Source: Enchytraeus crypticus | Lineage: Eukaryota; Annelida; Clitellata; Enchytraeida; Enchytraeidae | Reading direction: 5' to 3' | NCBI GenBank assembly: GCA_905160935.1 | Contig: CAJHZI010000512.1 | Location: forward strand, 602,001-666,000 | Length of the DNA stretch: 64,000 nucleotides | Part shown: positions 10,985 to 22,525 of the stretch, one piece after another | Layout: each line of letters starts with the position of its first letter | Position numbering within the stretch: the first letter of the stretch is position 1 | Notes under the pieces: generated by a model | Seen by the model: the letters and a program-made list of their open reading frames with translations, nothing else | The model's database searches: none | What the model was told of the DNA's origin: nothing | Translations under genes and position numbers: made by a program

Positions 10985-13900
10985 CTATCTCGGAAGAATG
11001 CGCAAGGTGTGTGGATCCGCCATTAGGGCCCTGGTGAAGTACCCATCATCCTTGATCTTGGTCACGCCCTCTGGTGGCAGAATATTGAACTGCTGGACGA
11101 AGGCCGCCAGTATCAGGAACATTTCTTGACGAGCCAGTATCTCTCCTATACAGGACCGCTTACCTGAAATAACAATGTGTGGATTGTATAATGTTCCTGA
11201 GTTTCACCCGTGTTGGATCCGGGTTGCTGAAAAGTAGACCAGAAGTAGACTACACGTGTCGTAAAGGACGACAAAGCACTAAGATCCAAACGAACGTCAG
11301 ATTGAGCATTCAGTTTGTGAACGGTTAGTATTCAGAAATTGCTATAAAATTTCTAAAATTAATGGAAAATTCCATAAACTAAAAAGATGAGTGGAGAAGA
11401 TCTATTCGTATCTCGACTTAACATGATAATGATGACGACGATATTGATGATGATAAAGAAGATAATGATAATGATGATGATGACGAGGATTATGATGATG
11501 ATAATGATGACAATGCACACTGTCTTTGCTTAAATGTCGAAAATAGATGAATTTATTTAAATATTTTACAAGATATATAAACTTCATTAGAGAACCTTTC
11601 TGATGTTGGTGAAATCTACATGTATTTATTTAACTTAAATATGAAAAATGATAAAATAAGCCATACGGAAGGCATAAATTATATAAGACTTAGTATAATT
11701 ATGCAAATTGTATAAAATATTACCTTGAGAGAAGCAAATCACTAGATCCCTGTGGATTATGGAGCCATTAGAATCCAGAAATCTATCTGGATTAAACTTT
11801 TCCGGTTCCTGCCAAACGTCTGGATCCATGTGAGCCGACCAGAGATTCACCAGGATCTAGACATATAAGACAATTAACGTCCGAGACAAACATTCCTATG
11901 TAGCTTTTCAAAGAATTGAAATAAGCTATAGACCTTTTGTAATATGTAGCGGTAACTCTGTTCGCATAATAAACAAAGCCTAGTGGGAGAGTGGGGAAGG
12001 GTGTGTGCTTCTATTGCCGGCTGGCAATATTCTATATATTCGTATATATTAATTATGTATTTCTTCATTTATTAACAGAATGGTATTTTCAATAAGTACA
12101 AAAAAATTATATTTCAATTTTTTGTCAAATGAGGAGAAATATATGTCTTATTTTACTGTTAGTAAATGTCTGGATAGAATATCTAGAGAGGATATAGGCC
12201 TACTACATTTTAAGGATATATTGCACTGCAGTTGCCTTCCGCAAAACAATCGATTTTATGATGCACAGTGGCGCCGCTCCAACAAATGAAATAATACATA
12301 AGGTGATTTATCAAAGTAAACAACTTTATAAAAGGTCTATTGAAAAACAGCAGCGCATATAGGATAAAAATTCAGGATGACTAATTAAGAAATTCTTTCG
12401 TTAAGCATCTTAATGGAATATTAAATAAAATAAAATGTTTCGCTTCAATGACACGCAAATGGGAATTTGAATTTTTATATTCAGAATGGGAACTTTAATT
12501 CTTATTTTCAGTTATTTTCAGAATTTTTGTACATCGCTTTATGTGGGAACAATTGACTTTACAATGGGCGATATCTCCCTCAAATGTTCTGCCAAGAGGC
12601 AGATCCATATTAAAAATACATATTTCTTCTATATTAAATGTAAATACACAAATATTATCTATACTCAAGAGTTTGCTTTAACGCTCCATAGAGAGCACTC
12701 TAAAAGTCAATAAGTTAATCTCCTCACAAATTGCTAAGCTTTATCCGCACCTGAAGATTGCGAATTAGTTCTTATCTCATTGCCAGCTGGTAGCCTATAT
12801 TATAATTATTATACTGCATGTATGTATAGCAGAAAAAGTAGTCTATAAAATAGTCCCTACATAAATGTCAGCTGGTGTTTCCAATAATAGACTAAAAATA
12901 GACTATTGAATAATCCCTATCTCAGTTTCTGCTGGTATTTCCAATACTGAATAAGATTATAAATAGACTACGGCATAATTCCCACCCCAGTTTCAGCTGG
13001 TATTTCCAATTCAAGAATAGAAATAGACTATAGAATTATTCCTACCATAATGTCCGCTTGAATTTCCAATACTGTATAAGACTATAAATAGACTACATAC
13101 TACCTCAGTGTCAGCTGGTATTTCCAATACTGTATAAGATTACAAATATACTGCAGAATGATTCCTACCTCAGTCCCGGCAGGTATCTCATATCCAGCTA
13201 TCACCGTGTCCACGGTGGTCATACGAGGCACTCCGAAAGGAAGATCAGGTCTGTAGCGGAACACTTCCAGTACCACAGCCTCCACCAGGCTCAACCGAGG
13301 TTTATCATCCAGGGATGGAAGTCGATCACGTGGTACAACGGAATCCACTTGCTCTTGGAGACGAGACTGGATATCCGGACGATTGGCCAGGAAGAGGAAA
13401 GCCCAGTCCAGTTGATAGGAGGTCGTCTCTGAACCGGCTAGCGTTATATCTCTGATCATGATTCACAGAGATTTAGTTTAGTTCAATTGTTTAGTATAAA
13501 AGCAACAAAGGACTGTTCATTAAAATTCATATAAAATTCGTATAAAAGGGTTCATATCCAGTGCTTGAACCGTCGCTGATGCACTTGCGAGGAGCCAGGA
13601 AACTAGCATTAAACTTGATTCTAGCTTTGGTTGTGTCTTCCGCTCTAGAGATAAGGTAAGCATTACAAATATTACGCAAAACTATTAATAAAGTATGAAT
13701 GATTTACTTTTAGCTAACTTTATATACAGTGGTCTTCATTTCGCGGAAACAATCCACTTATAGAAAGAAAAAATACAACATATTAGGCCCTAAAATAGTA
13801 GTAAAATTATTTTTTAAAACTATTAATAAAAATTTAAGCTGGGTTGGATCGCTAACCTTACAATGCAAGCCAGATCCCTGCTGTTATAATCCTCCTCTCC

Positions 13901-14837
13901 AGTAAGTGCAACGTACTCTCTAACGAAGTTACAAGTGGAATCATCCACCTTGCTGACACTATCCACCACTTTATTTTCCACAAAGTCGATGAACTTGAGA
14001 TAGCGCTGTCGGGATTCATTTAGCTGACGCTTTCCACTCGGAATTTTCGAGATAATCGGGAAGATATCGTAAACATAGTCCAGCGAATCCAGCAGTATCT
14101 TCCCGGCGCTCACTATCTCATGACCGCGTTCTTCGTCATAAGGAAACCTTTCATTGAAAAGAATATTGTAGATTATATTCCAAGTGGAGTATTCCAGAAT
14201 GTAGAGGGGTGACCAAGGTTTGTCTTTCATGGAGTGAGCGTAGTCCAGCAGATAGGAGAGTTCCTCGTGGATAACTTGCTCCATGATCGCCACGCTACCG
14301 AAACCAAACTTCTTCATTACGGCGTAACAGTTTGCGCGAACCTTGGCGTGCGTCTCACCTGTTGGTCTCATGGTCACTCCTGAAATTATAACGTAATTTA
14401 ATTAATAATATTTGATAAGAATAATAGTAATAATAATGGTAATAATAATTAAGGTAATTTAATTAATAATGTAATTTATCTAGTCAATTTACGAAATTAA
14501 TTTAATTATTGGCTCGAATGATTTGATATAATAAATTGTCTAATATACCTAAATAGTTGACCAAATTAATTTGGCTTTAGACTCAAATAAATTAATACAG
14601 TAAGTTGTCTAATTTATCTCGATAAATGACCAAACTGATGGCAATATTTATTTGACTATATTATACTTGCTTAATTAAGTTCCGGCCTCGATAAATAAGA
14701 ACTAATGTAAAGTTTCTCCGTTCAATCGCGGGTCTGAGCACCAGATTGTCAGAAAACAGCAGCAACTACATAATTAGAACGCTATTGTGGTCCAAGACAA
14801 CATCCAATATTATATAGAGTAAGTAACTTCTCTGGCA

Positions 14838-14898
<61 letters not shown>

Positions 14899-16969
14899 AC
14901 TTACTCTATTTTCTCTATTATTAATTGTTAAATATTAAATAAATATTAAATATTAACGTGATTTAATTTTTAAAAATGTAATTTAATAGATTGCACGTTT
15001 AATATCAAACCGTAGCCATGATCTCCCCAAATGTATTTCTCCACGTAAATGGGACCTCTTCCTGAAAATGCTTTAGAATTTTTCACCAAAGCTTCGTGGA
15101 GTATATCATATCCGTTCAATACCACCATATACCTAGACACAGAAAGCAGAAAATTCGCTGCCTATACATGTAGGTCCACATTTATAGTTTTTATAAATCT
15201 TTACCTTTCTTGAATTTCTTCAAACTGCTTCAGATATCTTCAAATTTCTTCATACTTTTAGCTAGTAGATCCCTATATGTAAATCTGTCTGTAATCATGG
15301 AACTGTCTACTTGCAGGTCCATGGTATATAACGCCTCCACTCTTCTCTGTCTTCCGCTTTCATCGTTATGTCCACTTACGAGTGTGCCCTTAAATCATCT
15401 AACATGCCTAATCTCGGCTTGCCGAACCATCCCTTTCCTTCCGTTCTACCGTCTATGACCTCTTTTCATGGACTTTCACCTCTTATGATGTGTCCAATCC
15501 AACTCTTATTCCTATTTCTTAATACATTTATCAACTGTCTATCTGTAACAACTCTCTCCAGAATTTCCTTATTTGTAAAGTTTCGAGTCTAGCTAATCCT
15601 CTCCATTCTTCTCCAAATCCAGATTTCCAGTGCCTCCAGTTTCCTAATATCTTCCTTCCTTAAGGTTCGTGTTTCACATCCATTCTATAGCGTGGTCCTA
15701 GCAAAGGTTTTCACTATCTTTATCTTTGTGTCTTTCTTTAGACCATTTATTAAAAGTTACCGAAGACCAATTTTGCTTTTGTAATCCTACTGCATATTTC
15801 CGTCTCACATTTCCCATCATCGGTTATAGTATAACCCAAATATTTGAAACTCCTTAACTGTACTAATTTCGTTCCATTTATTGTGATATTAACTTCACCT
15901 TTATGATTGGATACTCTCATCACTTTGGTCTTTTTGATATTAATTTTCATGTTAAATCTCAAAGCCGTATCATTCAGCCTATCCATTATCTTCTGCAGTC
16001 CAGTCTCGCTGCCCGCTGCTAATCCTTGATCATCTGCAAATCGCACATCTTGTAAAAATTTCCCTCCTACTTTCTCCATGTCTTCCATAGCTTCCTTCCT
16101 GGACAACATACTAACCTTAAAATCAAGCATTTATATATCTAGAGCACACCTGTCATGGCTCGGACCATTCTGCTTCTCAGAAAGAATGTGGCAGAATATA
16201 AGACTTTAGCAAATCTTAAAAATACTACAACGAATATGATTTAGAGCTACTCAATTTACCTATGTGAAGAAATTGTATATATTATATCTTATATAAATAA
16301 AATTTGAAGTCAATAGAGAGTAAGATTAATAATAACAATACGCTAATCTGTCGGTAGAGAGTTCCACTAAAGGGAACCTCAGTTAGTGATATGTTTTATA
16401 GACAGAAAACTGAGGCTAAACAAGGTTTTATCCAATATCTCTCAATCGGTTTAGATTAGATTAATCTTCAGAAAGATGTCATTAGGTTATCCCTGAGTTT
16501 TCAATAGTAACTAAATCTCTATGGATTCGAGGTCGATTGCTAATTGATCCGATCATCTTCTGTATGATTGGAGTGATTCGGTAACTCTTAAGTCCTTAGA
16601 TAATTCAGTTTAAATAATATTCTGATAGTTTTACTTAATTGGAGAGATTCAATCGAATCCAAACCCTAGTTAAACTGTGATTAAATGAAAGACGATGACG
16701 ATTTTCCTAATTAATTCACCTATCAGTTGCTGAATAACTTACTTGGAGCCAGCCATCATGGAGAAAATCTTGCCATATTTCTTGCATTTTGCCGTCAACG
16801 TCAGGTGGTGATTTGAAAGACCTAGAAAAGGCAGTGACCCGACCACGGGCAGACTGGGAAGAGCTGGCGGTAGTCTGTACTTACTCTTCGTCTTGTTTGA
16901 ACCAGACACAGCGTACAAGCATATGGCGAGGACAGCGATTACTGCACCGATTTCCGTTGAAGTTTCCAT
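10985..16969 (-). CDS. cytochrome P450, CYP2 clan (CYP17/CYP1-like), gene A
   Basis: Haem-thiolate monooxygenase, predicted ER-anchored; the substrate cannot be read from sequence. Exons (minus): 16969-16743, 15132-15011, 14379-13857, 13451-13169, 11856-11724, 11163-10985, all with GT-AG junctions, giving 488 aa. It has an N-terminal hydrophobic anchor ([16 protein letters not shown]), a proline hinge (PPALPSLP, then GSLPF), the I-helix oxygen-binding motif AGSETTS (about residue 296), K-helix ExxR (E353-VF-R356), PDRF (408-411), and haem signature FSQGKRSCIG with C434 as thiolate ligand. The signature is split by a phase-1 intron after [14 protein letters not shown] is typical of CYP17-type sequences. 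Intron positions 1, 2 and the last agree with those known in vertebrate CYP2/CYP17 genes. Sister copy: pseudogene B. The exon 4 donor is embedded in a minisatellite (12850-13172). No lesion was found. Confidence 0.93.
11205..11520 (+). mobile_element. dispersed repeat Rep-III with (GAT)n tail, in gene A intron 5
   Basis: Contains the family words CACGTGTCGTAAAG, AACGTCAGATTGAGCATT and AGAAATTGCTATAAAATTTC, and ends in a GATGAT/GATAAT microsatellite. It is antisense to the gene. The orthologous insertion is at 31655-31950 in copy B, so it predates the segmental duplication. Confidence 0.7.
12850..13172 (-). repeat. minisatellite built from the exon 4 splice donor of gene A
   Basis: About six units of 58-65 bp are marked by TACCTCAG-like words at 13166, 13101, 13043, 12983, 12918 and 12858. 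On the minus strand each unit carries the last codons of exon 4 (PAGTE-like) and the start of intron 4. Four of the downstream copies keep a GT at the donor position (13101, 13043, 12983 and 12858), and the copy at 12918 lost it. The same array exists in pseudogene B at 34290-34540. Confidence 0.85.
14841..14895. repeat. (TA)n microsatellite in gene A intron 2
   Basis: A pure TA run of about 27 units between exons 2 and 3 of gene A. Confidence 0.95.
15300..16135 (-). mobile_element. LINE fragment: reverse transcriptase C-terminal part, in gene A intron 1
   Basis: The minus-strand frame at 16130-15750 encodes a typical non-LTR reverse-transcriptase segment: FADD-like catalytic motif ([11 protein letters not shown]), [13 protein letters not shown] and KTKVM, then [18 protein letters not shown]. 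After frame breaks there are further segments ([20 protein letters not shown]) and the 3' end of the family near 15320 (TATACCATGGACCTGC). It lies in the same orientation as the host gene. Copy B (35470-35640) retains only the 3' end and the sequence right after an internal deletion. It is decayed and not autonomous. Confidence 0.85.
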
Positions 16970-16984
16970 TCTAGTGCATACATC

Positions 16985-17145
16985 AACTCAAACAATAAAT
17001 CAATCAATCAATTAATCAATCAATCAATATATCGTTCAATCTAGTAATTAATTTATCAATCAATTAATCAATCCATCAAATCAATCAATCATCAGTCAGT
17101 CAATAAATAAATTAATCAATCAATTAATCAATCAATTAAAAGTAA
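16985..17145. repeat. (AATC)n array upstream of gene A
   Basis: CAAT/AATC repeats start about 20-30 bp upstream of the gene A start codon and run for about 150 bp. If transcription starts beyond them, the 5' leader would contain ATTG repeats. Copy B has the corresponding array at 36885-37060. Confidence 0.9.
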
Positions 17146-17149
17146 ACTG

Positions 17150-18640
17150 TTTGATTCATTTCGGTTGAAGATGATAATTGCTTTTACAAATTAATAAAGG
17201 TATAGGATTAAAATGGCTTTGCATCTTTTTATTCTTTTGGGATAAGCTTGAAAGTACGATGGACTAAGTATTTGCTCAGGCCACATGTTTACGTTGTATA
17301 GTAGAATGTAAATGATTGGACAACATTACGCGAATGAAAGAAACTCGAGGACACCTTCATAAATTTGCCAACCATTGGTTTAATCTTTCTTATGATATTA
17401 TTTATCCATATCATACATGTACAATATGAGTGCATGCTTATCATGCATCATATCTTCTCTATTGTTCTGTTCTCTATTATTTACAGCACATATTATACAA
17501 TAGTAGGAACGTGCATGTAGTTATATAAACAAATAACAATACAAATGGGGCAGAGAGGCTACCACAAATGAGATCTGTTCGATAATACCATAATTAGTAA
17601 CTATAGCAGAGTCTAATTTTTGTCTGAAATCCAAAAAAATTCTATTACATTTCCAATTACAGTAAAGCTGTTGATGGACTTACAATTGAAAATTTTATAT
17701 TTATTTTTGCTTTAAAGATATGAATTGAGCATTCCTTTTATTGAGTTATAAATTTATTACACGTGGGTTCCTGAATATTTTTCGCTTTTAATTTAATAAC
17801 TAATTAAAAGAGGATTAGTGCAGAGAATACCCTTACAACGAAATATCATTGAAAATATTTTTAATAAACAAAAATGTAGAGAAAAAAATGTTAATCCATG
17901 TACATTCCTTTATACGATATTCGATGAATATGATTTTTCTTTTTTCATAATAATATTTGTTATCTGGCAAATGTAAAATGTCATAAGGTCGTGTAAATTA
18001 AATACCAATAATTATTTTTTGTTCTTTTCATTGAATTTATTTAGTTTGTTTCATCTAGCAACTCTTCTTTTTTCGGCTTCTGGCGTTAACATTAAATTTT
18101 TCAGCTTTAATACTTAAGAAATAGGCTACTAACCCTTTTGAAACTCTTCTAAGGATTAACAACTTTGTTACCCCAGCGACACTGAGAGCTCATAAACCGA
18201 AAAGACCTATATATAATAAATGGAATAATAATATATGGAATTTTCTATAGTAAATGGAACAATCTATAAAAATGGAACTCTCTGACTACTACACAAGTAG
18301 TATCTACAGTTCACTTAGGCCTAATCGCAATGATGTGATAGAGAACGAAAGTTTCCACTTATATAGCAACGTGTATCAGGTTATCAGACAGTCTGAAGTG
18401 AAGAAGCTATTCAGTGATAGAGGGATTTACGGCTAATCATATGTCGGGGGCGGTTTCTTCTGCGCCTCATTTCAGTTTTATTTAATAAATAATTATTATA
18501 AGTTCGCGTAGTTTCGGCTGTCCATCAACGGCTCTATCTTAAGCAGATCGGATGAAATTTTCACTGCATATTTAAACTATAATTTAATTATATAATGAAT
18601 TTTCAATTGCAAAATCGCAGATGCTACTGCAACATCCATT
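17150..18640. other. upstream region of gene A, no gene
   Basis: Collinear with 37065-39590 of copy B. It holds no supportable coding frame. At about 18213-18280 it has a few irregular ATAATAAATGGAA units, the presumed seed of the 63-bp higher-order array that has expanded in copy B (38440-39110). Confidence 0.6.
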
Positions 18641-18659
18641 AGAAAATTCTTTAATCATT

Positions 18660-18960
18660 CATGTAAATGAAGCCAAGCTTCCAGTGTTGTGTCCGGGTGA
18701 TTGAAGAATAGGTCAACCGTTAATTGTGCGTGTCATAAGAGGCGGCTAAGTCAAATGTGTGAATGCAAGGAGGACCCATCTTTGAAGCTTTTTCAAAAGC
18801 TATTTGGTGCATAAATCATGAGTGAGACATAACATTTAGTGAAGAGATTAACTCCTTGATCTATAGAGCGCTCTTTATGGAGCGAGAAAATCAAATCAGA
18901 CCACAAGTAGGAATATGACCATGGACCTACCATTCGTCTTAACACTAAAAGGAAACCCAG
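18660..18960 (+). mobile_element. dispersed repeat (Rep-IV family)
   Basis: Starts near GTGTTGTGTCCGGGT, continues through TGTCATAAGAGGCGGCTAAG and GATCTATAGAGCGCTCTTTA, and ends in the AGCGAGAAA region. The same order is seen in the clean insertion at 35777-36140. An orthologous copy is at about 39620-39930. Confidence 0.6.
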
Positions 18961-19009
18961 CTTCAGAATTTGATAGATCTCAGAGGAAAATCTACCGGGA
19001 TTAGATTTC

Positions 19010-19260
19010 GCATGGGATGAAGGTCCCTTCGCACGAATGGACCTTCTCCACTCCTCTTTGTCCCATACAATATCAAAATCTCTTCCATTTGTTTTAGAAA
19101 AATTTTGCGGCAATTTTCGGAGCCTAGGCGCTCACCAACCAAATGCCCTTTCTGACGCTGGTTTGAATCGTAGTGCGTTAGTCGCCTTCTATGACACCTG
19201 CTGTCATCGGTTGGTCAATTCTTCAAACAACCCGGACACAAAACTGGGAGTTAAACCTTC
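19010..19260 (-). mobile_element. dispersed repeat Rep-III, minus orientation
   Basis: On the minus strand it reads GTGTCCGGGTTG, GATTCAAACCAGCGTCAGAA, GGTGAGCGCCTAGGCTC and AAATTGCCGCAAAATTTTTC. This order matches the copies at 50720, 61835 and 53370. Open frames across it in both directions are repeat artefacts. Confidence 0.65.
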
Positions 19261-19944
19261 CATACACAACAGTTAATTTGTAAATCTACCTAACCTCAAT
19301 CTCTGTTGTACCCCTTACGGCATGTGTAAAAAAATTATGCTCAAAATTCTGAAATGAAACAGCGCATTGTTGTCCAGTTCTAAAACTACTCAATGGAATC
19401 TTTTGAGATATTTATAGTTAAAAACAAATCAATATATAATATCTTATCGATGTCATTATTTCAGTAAAACATTTTAGTCTTTTGATGCAAAGCCTACTGA
19501 TATGATTTTCTACATCACTGAATGTGTTTAGGTACTCAATGAGAAACCTTGTCGATTCTATTCAGCTAATGAAAGGAAACATTTATTATACCATTGAATT
19601 ATTTAATAATTAAAATTAAGTAAATGGTTATAAATAAAACATTAATGAAATTAATATTTAATTAATACGCAAGATAGGGCATTCGGTTAGTGAGCGTCTA
19701 GGCTCCAGAAATTACTTCAAAATGCTTTAAAAAGAATGAAAAAGTTTATCACGTCCCGAGTTTCGAGAAATTTTTCAACAGTGGTTTCGTTCGTTGTTAT
19801 GCATGCTATTATTTACTTGCAAGTTTGTACTTAAATTAATACAACTGCAGCCTCAGATTTTCAGTACTAGCGGAGCTATAAAGCTGAGTTTAATTGTAAA
19901 ACACGCCTTAAAGTGAAATGATGAACTAAGTTGATATCTATCTA

Positions 19945-20135
19945 TCTCTTTAATACCACATGTTTTAACCGTCAGTCAATTTAGATCATTTTCCGTATAA
20001 CCAGTCCAGTGAATGTCCGAGATTTTACTCTAAGCTTAGCGCGGCTGGGATTCGAACCCACGAGGGTTCAACTGACCTCTGGATCTGTCACTTAAAACTT
20101 CATGATGTTACCATTACGCTTTTAAGACATTCTAT
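19945..20135 (-). mobile_element. SINE-I copy upstream of gene A
   Basis: On the minus strand, the B box GGGTTCGAATCCC lies near 20048 (seen on plus as GGGATTCGAACCC), followed by a GAATGTC body. The copy at 40700-40895 sits at the equivalent place in copy B. Confidence 0.8.
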
Positions 20136-20867
20136 ATTCTATATTTATCGTCTGTCTTAGTTTCAAAAAGAATGCATTAATATTTATCATTTGAAGTAGA
20201 GTATTTTGCAAAATTTTGTCAACTTGTTATAATTAAACGACATGGACAAATATTTTGAGCTAATCAAAATTTCCTAAGCGCATCGCGGATAGTAGCCTAA
20301 GTGACGATAACGAGGTGACAGAACGTTTTGATACAGTGACATCAAAGCAGAGGTTTATCTGCTTAATTGTTTTAGTAACAGTCGGTCTCAGTTGTTGAGA
20401 TAAAATAAGATAAAGATATAAGTTCTTTAGAATATTTATTCACTCATAGAATTACAAATAGATATTGCTGGTCGTCGCACTCTCTATAAAATTTTTGACT
20501 GTTAGAAAATCAATTATTCATACTGTCAATGCAATTATTTCCATATCAGCTTATTCAGCATAATCTTAGGATAAGAATGATAGAATGACTCATTTAAGTG
20601 TCACTGAAGGCTTTGAAGTTCACATCACGTTCTCTCTCTCTGTGTGCCGTGCCTGTTCCAAGCCTGGGCGGTCATGGTCATATTCCTCCATATGTCTCTG
20701 TTCATTGTTGCTCTGATCATCTCTGTTTTAGTTAACTGCTTCCATTTGCTAAGACTCCTAATAAAACGTCATCCGCTGTCAATCCTTGCATCTTTTACCA
20801 TCTGTTCTTCCTGTCACTACGGTATTTTAAACTATTTTGTTCCGTATAATGTGTCCTAAAAACGTCA

Positions 20868-21900
20868 TCAAATGAAGTCACTCAAGCGAAATAAAAGGTT
20901 ATTTATTTAGTTAGCAGTTACAGGCCTACATCATCATTTTCCCTTCAGTTCCAGCTTAACTAGGGTCGGGATACGAATAGACTTTCCCCTATCCGATCTG
21001 TCCTACACCTTATCACCAGTCCATCCCCTATTTTTAATTTCCTTCTACTCATACTCAGTAGATGTATAACTAGAGAAAAAACTAGTAAATTATTAGTCTC
21101 ATATATAATGAAGTAGTACTTGGGTTACATTATTACTTAGGCTGGGGGTGCATTATTTTTAATTCGGGAAATTTACCTTTATAAACGTTGATTCTCCTTT
21201 CCCTTAATAAATGGTATTTGTTTGTAGATCAAAGTCTTTAATCCGTGTTGATTCCGGGCTACAATATATTTAACCAGCCTGGCAATGCACGTGTACATTC
21301 ATATTTTGTAAAATTACGAAGAAGAAATATAGGCTTATTGCGATTGATAGAATTATCAACAATCACTAATAAAAATTAAGAGGAATGGAGGAAATAACGA
21401 AAAGTACAATCAGCAATATGAAATGAAACTAGGTAGTACATGCGGTATGCCATGTGTGAATGTCATATACGAACAAAAACAGAACAAATGGAAATCATTC
21501 ATCGTGAAAAATAAAATTTCGTCGAAATATGAGAGATGCAAAAATTACACTAGCCCATTACTAATATGGAAAGTTGTGTAAAATTTAATTTGTAAATTAA
21601 GTTTTAATTTAATATTTAGGGGTTTATTTATTTGTGTGAAATTATCAGGAGTGTTCTTATAATCATAGAATGATTTCATAATTTCTTCATCGCCACAGCA
21701 AGGGGCTCTGTCGATAATCAGATGGGTTTCCAATATACATGTACATGTATTTTTAAATAACTTTATTTCCTTCTTCAAAATATCACAGGTTTTCGGAAAA
21801 CGTCAGTTATTAAAAAATTCAGTATAGTTACACACATTACATACTCAGCTTGTGTTACACAGTTTCCTTTCTTATGGTTGCTGTTTTTGTAGTCTTCGCT
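20868..21900. repeat. duplicated block X2, between genes A and C
   Basis: Collinear with block X1 (about 9400-10560) and adjoins the end of segmental copy A at about 20630. It includes a minus-strand Rep-III piece at about 20925-21040. X1 and X2 therefore flank copy A on both sides in the same orientation. Confidence 0.75.
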
Positions 21901-22525
21901 GTATCGTCCTTTCCCATCCATGGATATTAGTATTCGTTTCACTATTTGGCACTCCAATAGCAGCCGGCGCGGATTTAAGATTAACCTCCAACATCCTGGT
22001 GACTATTCACATTCAAAGCCGTCGACAATCGAGCTATCGATCCATCTACCAATCGATATCCAAAGATGTCGCCCACAGAGTACTAACCTCGCGCAACGTG
22101 GCTTTACCTCGTTCATTGACGGGCAGCTTAACTGAGTAAATCCCATCCATAAGTTATTTTTCAGGTATTTGGGGATCAACAGTATACATCTTAGATGAGT
22201 CATTGAGACATGTGAAACGTTGTTGGGTAGTAATAATTTTATAATTGAGCGCTGTCTGCAAAGTTGTTTTAAATAGCAGCGGTTTTGAATAGTCGTGATG
22301 TGAAAAATCAAAGAAAGCATACAAAAAATAAAAATAAGTTAACAATATAATCGCGTAAGAACATGTCAATGTCCTGAGTCTCTAAATATACATAAGTAGA
22401 TAGCCCAACATTAATTCTAAGAGTTATGTAGGCGAGAAGCGTCAAATTGCACGAAATAATAGTTTATATTGCGCGTAAGCTTAGCATTTAGCAACTGTTT
22501 ATCAACATATTTCAATCACCTAATG

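Larger units (their letters stand above)
10690..20630. repeat. segmental duplication, copy A
   Basis: About 10 kb is collinear with 31230-41390. It starts at matching words (AAGACTAGCTTAAC near 10696 and 31241), runs through the whole P450 gene and its upstream region, and ends near 20630 versus 41390 (ATAATCTTAGGATAA). A LINE fragment and a SINE-I copy lie at equivalent places in both, so they predate the duplication. Copy A keeps P450 exons 2 and 3; copy B does not. Confidence 0.85.

Noticed and set aside
11402-11587. His/Tyr-rich minus-strand ORF
   Set aside because: It is the translation of the (GAT)n tail of a dispersed repeat in gene A intron 5.
18793-19276. Overlapping ORFs on both strands upstream of gene A
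   Set aside because: They fall in Rep-III and Rep-IV dispersed repeats that recur elsewhere without a conserved frame.
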